This document shows positions 59,093-64,000 of a DNA stretch of 64,000 nucleotides, one piece after another. The notes under the pieces were generated by a model. The model did not search any database. It was not told the DNA's origin and was given only the letters and a program-made list of their open reading frames with translations. The stretch covers positions 124,001 to 188,000 of the forward strand of contig NZ_FOXJ01000003.1 of the NCBI RefSeq assembly GCF_900115685.1, read 5' to 3'. The stretch is from Variovorax sp. 770b2 (GTDB lineage: Bacteria; Pseudomonadota; Gammaproteobacteria; Burkholderiales; Burkholderiaceae_C). Each line of letters begins with the position of its first letter. Within the stretch, counting starts at the first letter, position 1. The position numbers were made by a program, and so were the translations under genes.

Positions 59093-59514
59093 TGAGTACA
59101 ACAGGCAAAGAGATCACCTACACCGCACGCGTCGAGTTCGGCGATTGCGACCCGGCCGGCATCGTCTGGTTTCCCAATTTCTTCCGCTGGATCGATGCGG
59201 CCTCGCGCCACTTCTTTGCTGAATGCGGGGTGCCGCGCTGGGAAGAAACGATGCAAACGCTGGGCGTGATCGGCACGCCGCTGGTCGACACGCACACGCG
59301 CTTCGTGAAGACCGCGAGCTACGGCGACACGCTCCAGATCGCGGTGCGCATCGCCGAGTGGCGCGACAAGAGCTTCGTGCAGACCTACCGCGTGACGCGC
59401 GGCGACGACCTGATCCTCGAATGCGAAGAAGTGCGGATCTTCGCGGCGAAACGCGAGGGCGGCGGCATCCGCGCGGTGCCGATTCCGCCCGGCATTCGCG
59501 CACTCTGCGAGTAG
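59092..59514 (+). CDS. 4-Hydroxybenzoyl-CoA thioesterase-like protein (FcbC family)
   Basis: A 140-residue hotdog-fold thioesterase. The N-terminal motif VEFGDCDPAGIVWFPNFFRW contains the catalytic aspartate of the 4-hydroxybenzoyl-CoA thioesterase family, and the rest (DAASRHFFAECG, GTPLVDTHTRFVKTASYGD, EWRDKSFVQTYRV) aligns by eye with FcbC of dechlorinating Pseudomonas along its whole length. It hydrolyses an aryl-CoA or arylacyl-CoA to the free acid and CoA. It overlaps the TRAP large permease stop by one base. In Comamonas fcb operons, as I recall, an FcbC follows a TRAP transporter in the same order; here the ligase and dehalogenase are replaced by an arylpyruvate oxidoreductase. Confidence 0.85.
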   Translation: MSTTGKEITYTARVEFGDCDPAGIVWFPNFFRWIDAASRHFFAECGVPRWEETMQTLGVIGTPLVDTHTRFVKTASYGDTLQIAVRIAEWRDKSFVQTYRVTRGDDLILECEEVRIFAAKREGGGIRAVPIPPGIRALCE

Positions 59515-59650
59515 CGTCGCCGGCGACGCCGGCCAAGTCCTTTGACCTCATTCATGGCGCCGCCGCGCTCGTGTTAGGCCTTTCGGTACCCTTTCATTTC
59601 CCACGACTCGATACAAATAATCACAGCCATTACAAAGCTGGAGGCGAGCT
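59515..59650. promoter_or_regulatory. Leader and probable promoter region of the autotransporter
   Basis: A 136-bp gap between the thioesterase stop and the autotransporter GTG. The first part is GC-rich and holds a perfect 14-bp palindrome (CGTCGCCGGCGACG, 59515-59528) without a T-run. The second part turns AT-rich (CGATACAAATAATCACAGCC, near 59610-59630), which is where a -10 region would be expected. No exact promoter boxes are asserted. Confidence 0.35.
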
Positions 59651-62600
59651 GTGAACCATGTCTACCGTGTCATCTTTGATCGTCGGTTGGGGGAGTTCCG
59701 GGTCGCATCGGAACTGACCAAGAGCAGTGGTTCAGGGGGGTCAAGCAGCTCCCGCGTTCTGCGCCGAAGCATGCTGCCGGCACTGGCAATGCTGGCGGCG
59801 CTGCAGCTTCACAGCGGAGAGGCCGCAGCGGCATGCACGCCGCCATCGCCCGCCGATGGTGCCTCGGTGAGTTGCGATGGCCCGGCGACCCTCCTGAGTC
59901 CGAACAGCTTTCTCAGCCCCGCGAACGGCCTCATCGTCACGGTGCAGTCGACCGGCACCATGAGCACCTCGCCCGGCGGCACCGCGATGACCCTGGGCGG
60001 CAACGACATCACGCTCACCAACCTGGGCGCGATCGATGCGAATGCCGCGGGTTCCCTGGTGCTCGCGCGGGCCCTGACGATCGGCAACCTGATCGCGCCC
60101 ACCAGCAGCAACGTGCTGGTCAACAACCAGGGCCTGATCGAGGGCACCTTCGACGGCACCTTCGGCCTGCTCGGCACGGCCGCCGTCATCGCCAACGCCG
60201 GAACCACGACGTTCAACAACAGCGGCACGATCGGCATCAACGCGTTTGGCGTCTTCGACCCGGTCAACGCGATCGCGGTGGCCATCTACGGCGGCGGCAA
60301 CGTCAACTTCACGAACACCGGAACGATCACGGGCCGCGTGGCCTTCGCGAGCCCCACCACCGGTGGCAACACCTTCGTCAACTCGGGCACGATCAACGGC
60401 AGCGTCTCGCTGGGCACGGCGCTGAGCAACGACACCTTCACCGCGGTGACCGGATCGTCGATCGCCAATCCGCTGCTACCGCTGCCGGCCGTGACCCTTC
60501 CGACGCCCACGCTGCCGCCCGGCCTGCTCACCTTCGCCGCCACCGGCACGGTCGACGCGGGCATCGGCGGCACCGACACGCTCGTGCTGCAGAACACCGT
60601 CAACCCGCCGGGTTCGGGCAACGGCGGCACCGGGAGCGTCTCCGCGCTGCAGTACCTCAATTTCGAGAACCTCGTCGTCAACAGCGGCACCTGGACGTTG
60701 CAAGGCGCCTTGGTGAGCGGCTCCGCCATGCTCAACGGCGGCACCGCGATCTTCGACAACGCGCTGTCCTTCGGCACCGGCACGATGACCGGAAACGGCG
60801 GTGCCATCGAGGCCTCGGTCGGAGGCATCACGCTCGCGCAGAACATCAACCTGACCACCGGCCTGACCGTGCAAGGCGCCAACAGCCTGACGCTCGGCGG
60901 CACGATCAGCGGGGGCGCCGGCCTGGTCAAGAACGGAACCGGCACCCTCACCCTTTCGGGCACCAACAATTTCAGCGGCGGACTGGCACTCAACGCGGGC
61001 GGCCTCACGCTCGGCTCGGCCGGCTCGCTGGGCACCGGCCTCTTCATCGTGGGCGGCCCGGCAACGCTCAACACCGCGTTCACGGGCACGCTGACCAACA
61101 CAGTGCAGCTCAACGGCGCGCTCACGCTCAACGGCGCCGGGAGCCTGACGCTGGGCGGCAACATCGCGGGCGCCGGCAGCCTGACGCTCGGCAGCGGAAG
61201 CCTGTCGCTCACCGGCAGCAACAACTACGGCGGCGGCACCGTGCTGCAGGCCGGCGCGATCAACGTCGGCACCAGCGGCGCGCTCGGCACGGGCGACCTG
61301 ACCATTGGTGGCGCCGGGTCGCTGACCGGTGCACCCGGTGTCGCGCTCGGCAACAACATAGTTCTGAACAGCACGCTGAACTTCGGCGCGGGCGGCGGCG
61401 GCGGCGCGCTGACGATCAACGGCAAGATCACCGGCACGGGCGGCATCAACCTGGCCGGCGCGCCGGGGCTCACGCTCAACGGCGCGAGCACCTTCACCGG
61501 CGGCTTCAACCTGGGCGGCGGCGCGCTCACCGTGGGCAACAACACCGCGCTCGGCCTGGGTTCGGTCACGGTCGGCGGCTCCAGCTCGCTCTCGGCGAAC
61601 GCGAACGTGAGCCTGGGCAACAACTTCGTTCTCAACGGGCCGCTCGCCGTCAACGGGGCCAGCGACCTCGCGCTCAACGGCACGATCACCGGCGCGGGCA
61701 GCATCACGAGCAGCGGGACGGCCAAGCTGTCGCTGGGCGGCGCGAACACCTTTTCCGGAGGCGTGCTGCTGCAGAGCGGCGGACTCGGCCTGGGCACCAA
61801 CACGTCGCTGGGCCTGAGCACGCTCGTGGTCGGCGGTGCCGCCACGCTCGATGCCAGTGCAGGCGTGAGCGTGGGCACCGCGGTCGTGCTGAATGCGGGC
61901 CTGACCGTCGGTGGCGCCAACGACATCACGCTCAACGGCCCGGTGTCCGGCGGTGCCGGGCTCGGCTACAACGGCACGGCGACGCTGGCCCTGAACGGCG
62001 CCAACACCTTCGGCGGCGGTGTCGCGCTGGGCAGCGGCACGCTGAGCGTGGGCAACAGCCTCGCGCTCGGCACGGGTGGGCTCGACGTGTCCGGCAGCGC
62101 GACCCTGAAGGCGGGCGTGCCGGGCATCGCGCTGGCCAACGGCGTCACGCTGGGCGCCGGCGCCACGCTGGGCCTGACGGGTGCGAATGCGATCGCGCTG
62201 GACGGCATCGTCGGCGGCGCGGGGGCACTCGCGATCAACGGCCCCGACGTCACCCTGGGCGGCGCCAACAACTTCGGCGGCGGCGTGACGCTGGCAGGCG
62301 GCACCCTGTCGCTCGGCACCAGCACGTCGCTGGGCACCGGCACGCTCGACGTCACGGGCGCCGCCACGCTGGCGAGCACCGGCGGTGCGCTCGCGCTGAC
62401 CAACGCGGTCGCGCTCGGCGCAGGGCTCACGGTGGGCGGCGCGGTGGACCTCGCGCTGAACGGCGTGGTCAGCGGCAGCGGTTCGCTCATCAAGAACGGC
62501 GCCGGCACGCTGGCGCTCAACGGTGCCAACAATTTCGGCGGCGGCCTCACCCTCCAGGCGGGCACGCTCAGCGTCGGCAGCAACACCGCGCTGGGCACCG

Positions 62601-64000
62601 GCGCGCTGACGGTGGGCGGCACCGCGACGCTCGCCGCCAGCAGCGACGTGGCGCTGGCGAACGGCGTCGTGCTCAACGCCAACCTCGGCATCGCAGGCGC
62701 CAAGAACATCGCCATCGGCGGCACGGTCAGCGGCGCCGGGGGAATCTCGATGGGCAGCACCGGCACGCTGGCGCTGAACGGCGCCAACACCTACTCGGGG
62801 CCGACCGTGGCCGCCAGCGGCACGCTGCAGGTGGGCAACGCGACCGGCAGCGCCACCGGGAGCGGCGCGGTCACGATACAGGGCGGCGCCACGCTGTCGG
62901 GCACTGGCCGCATCGGCGGCGATGTCACGCTCAACAACACTGCCGTGCTGGCACCGGGCGCCCCCGGCGCGATGGGCACGCTCACCATCGGCGGCAACCT
63001 GTCGCTCGCCAACGGCAGCGTGTTCGACTACCAGTTCGGCGCGCCCGGCCCCAACTTCGCCACGCCCGGCCAGAGCGACAGCGTGAGCGTGGGCGGCGAC
63101 CTCCTCATCGCGGGCAACACCACCATCAACGTGACGGACACCGGCGGCTTCGGCCCCGGCGTGTACCGGCTCGTGGACTACGGCGGCGCGCTCACGGGCG
63201 GCGGCACGCTGACGCTGGGCGGCGTGCCCGGCGGCGCGGCGCTGGTGCTGCAGAACCTCACCGCCGACAAGCGCTTCACGCTCGTCAACGCCACGGGCGT
63301 GACGCTGGACTTCTGGAACGCGAACGGCCTCGCCAGCCCGACGCAGGCAGGCGGCGGCACCGGCACTTGGTCGACCACCTCGCCGGTATGGACCGACGCG
63401 CTGGGCAGCATCACGGTGCCGATGCAGCCGCAACCGGGCTTTGCGATCTTCACCGGCGCGCCGGGGACGGTCACGGTGGACAACACCCCCGGCCCCGTGC
63501 AGGCCACCGGCCTGCAGTTCGCGGCCAGCGGCTACACGCTGACCGGCGACCCGCTCACGCTGCTGGGCGCCGGCGCAGGTGCCAAGGCGGAGATCCGCGT
63601 GGGCGACGGCGGCGCGGGGTCTGCGGGCTTCACCGCCACGCTGAACAACGTGCTTGCCGGCACCGCGGGCATCGCCAAGACCGGCGACGGCACGCTGGTG
63701 CTGGGAGGCGCCAACACCTACACCGGCGGCACCGCGGTGCAAGGTGGCGCACTGTCCGTTTCGGCCGATGCCAACCTGGGCGCGGCAGGCGGCAACGTCG
63801 CGCTGAATGGCGGGCGGCTGCAGGTCACGGGCACCACCTTCACCGGCACCGCACGCGATGTGGATGTGGGCGCGGCGGGCGGCGGCATCGAGGTCGTCGA
63901 TGCGGGTCTGAACTTGACCGCCAGCGGCGCGCTCAGCGGCAGCGGCGAACTCATCAAGTCGGGCGATGGCACGCTGACGCTCGCGGGCCCCAGCACCCAC
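59651..64000 (+). CDS. Large autotransporter adhesin-type protein, 5' part only
   Basis: The first 1450 codons of an open frame that runs off the window. Translation from GTG 59651 (GGAGG six bases upstream) starts NHVYRVIFDRRLGEFRVASE, an extended signal peptide region typical of type V secreted proteins, followed by a signal core ending near EAAAAC (about residue 60). The passenger is rich in Gly, Thr, Asn, Leu and Ser, with about ten PATR-type repeats (GTLTLSGTNNFSGG-like). The C-terminal beta-barrel must lie beyond the window. It is probably displayed or released at the cell surface; no ligand can be inferred. Confidence 0.85.
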   Translation, partial: MNHVYRVIFDRRLGEFRVASELTKSSGSGGSSSSRVLRRSMLPALAMLAALQLHSGEAAAACTPPSPADGASVSCDGPATLLSPNSFLSPANGLIVTVQSTGTMSTSPGGTAMTLGGNDITLTNLGAIDANAAGSLVLARALTIGNLIAPTSSNVLVNNQGLIEGTFDGTFGLLGTAAVIANAGTTTFNNSGTIGINAFGVFDPVNAIAVAIYGGGNVNFTNTGTITGRVAFASPTTGGNTFVNSGTINGSVSLGTALSNDTFTAVTGSSIANPLLPLPAVTLPTPTLPPGLLTFAATGTVDAGIGGTDTLVLQNTVNPPGSGNGGTGSVSALQYLNFENLVVNSGTWTLQGALVSGSAMLNGGTAIFDNALSFGTGTMTGNGGAIEASVGGITLAQNINLTTGLTVQGANSLTLGGTISGGAGLVKNGTGTLTLSGTNNFSGGLALNAGGLTLGSAGSLGTGLFIVGGPATLNTAFTGTLTNTVQLNGALTLNGAGSLTLGGNIAGAGSLTLGSGSLSLTGSNNYGGGTVLQAGAINVGTSGALGTGDLTIGGAGSLTGAPGVALGNNIVLNSTLNFGAGGGGGALTINGKITGTGGINLAGAPGLTLNGASTFTGGFNLGGGALTVGNNTALGLGSVTVGGSSSLSANANVSLGNNFVLNGPLAVNGASDLALNGTITGAGSITSSGTAKLSLGGANTFSGGVLLQSGGLGLGTNTSLGLSTLVVGGAATLDASAGVSVGTAVVLNAGLTVGGANDITLNGPVSGGAGLGYNGTATLALNGANTFGGGVALGSGTLSVGNSLALGTGGLDVSGSATLKAGVPGIALANGVTLGAGATLGLTGANAIALDGIVGGAGALAINGPDVTLGGANNFGGGVTLAGGTLSLGTSTSLGTGTLDVTGAATLASTGGALALTNAVALGAGLTVGGAVDLALNGVVSGSGSLIKNGAGTLALNGANNFGGGLTLQAGTLSVGSNTALGTGALTVGGTATLAASSDVALANGVVLNANLGIAGAKNIAIGGTVSGAGGISMGSTGTLALNGANTYSGPTVAASGTLQVGNATGSATGSGAVTIQGGATLSGTGRIGGDVTLNNTAVLAPGAPGAMGTLTIGGNLSLANGSVFDYQFGAPGPNFATPGQSDSVSVGGDLLIAGNTTINVTDTGGFGPGVYRLVDYGGALTGGGTLTLGGVPGGAALVLQNLTADKRFTLVNATGVTLDFWNANGLASPTQAGGGTGTWSTTSPVWTDALGSITVPMQPQPGFAIFTGAPGTVTVDNTPGPVQATGLQFAASGYTLTGDPLTLLGAGAGAKAEIRVGDGGAGSAGFTATLNNVLAGTAGIAKTGDGTLVLGGANTYTGGTAVQGGALSVSADANLGAAGGNVALNGGRLQVTGTTFTGTARDVDVGAAGGGIEVVDAGLNLTASGALSGSGELIKSGDGTLTLAGPSTH
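60921..64000 (+). repeat. Passenger-associated transport repeats in the autotransporter gene
   Basis: Units carrying a G-x-L-x-x-x-G-x-G-T-L-x-L-x-G-x-N-x-F/Y-x-G-G pattern are centred near 60950, 61205, 61470, 61725, 61980, 62245, 62500, 62765, 63690 and 63950. The first eight are spaced about 250-265 bp (roughly 87 residues). A non-repeat stretch at about 62800-63650 interrupts the array. The regular period points to internal duplication. Confidence 0.75.

Noticed and set aside
59515..59528. Perfect palindrome CGTCGCCGGCGACG after the thioesterase as a terminator
   Set aside because: No loop or T-run; GC-rich palindromes of this size are expected in DNA of this composition.
60476..64000. 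A 1174-codon open frame on the minus strand opposite the autotransporter
   Set aside because: It is a shadow of GC-rich repeated codons. The plus strand gives an extended signal region, signal peptide and PATR repeats; the minus frame reads as low-complexity Ala, Arg and Gly with no fold.
1..64000. tRNA or rRNA genes and insertion sequences
   Set aside because: None seen: no cloverleaf-like segments with a CCA end and no transposase or integrase motifs were noticed, though a covariance search was not possible.

Overview
The window is GC-rich and gene-dense. It looks like a chromosomal segment of a Comamonadaceae betaproteobacterium, most likely Variovorax or a close relative. This rests on the number of LysR regulators (eight), three orphan Bug/TctC-type binding proteins, a TRAP cassette and two intergenic repeat types that I remember from this family. 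No rRNA, tRNA, insertion sequence, CRISPR array or prophage was seen. The genus is an inference from style, not from a marker gene.

Layout. 1-8155: the tail of a 2Fe-2S subunit and a Tat-exported molybdenum hydroxylase (isoquinoline 1-oxidoreductase type), two MFS exporters, an adenine deaminase and two LysR regulators. 8282-13042: a Bug binding protein with two amidohydrolases, then a LysR regulator divergent from a short-form argC. 13061-16462: GrpB-family protein, a small unknown gene beside a strongly structured non-coding stretch, and a head-to-head pair that both carry DJ-1/PfpI domains (a GlxA-type regulator and a lipoprotein). 16483-22443: a LysR-controlled catabolic set (CitE-like CoA-ester lyase, two Bug binding proteins, CaiB-type CoA-transferase, amidohydrolase) with a perfect palindrome at its divergent promoter.

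22448-34461: a purine block on the minus strand: BMP lipoprotein, two permeases and an ATPase of a nucleoside ABC importer, an AzgA-type purine permease, a LysR regulator and xanthine dehydrogenase xdhAB. Together these could import nucleosides and bases and oxidise hypoxanthine and xanthine. A likely operator lies upstream of xdhA.

34648-47504: a biosynthetic cluster, read on the minus strand in the order two-module NRPS with reductive release, GT1 glycosyltransferase, MbtH protein, an overlooked 79-residue ORF, membrane acyltransferase, rhamnosyltransferase-like GT2 and MFS exporter. The module order (C-A-T-C-A-T-R), a serine code in module 1 and two sugar transferases suggest an acylated, glycosylated dipeptide aldehyde or alcohol. 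This is the best candidate for an undescribed system.

47940-59514: an atypical Nramp transporter, then a LysR regulator divergent from a soluble sugar dehydrogenase, a dihaem cytochrome c, a two-subunit indolepyruvate:ferredoxin oxidoreductase, a TRAP transporter and an FcbC-like aryl-CoA thioesterase. The last five could take up an aromatic 2-oxo acid, convert it to arylacetyl-CoA and release arylacetate. 59651-64000: the first 1450 codons of a large autotransporter with about ten passenger repeats, cut off by the window end.
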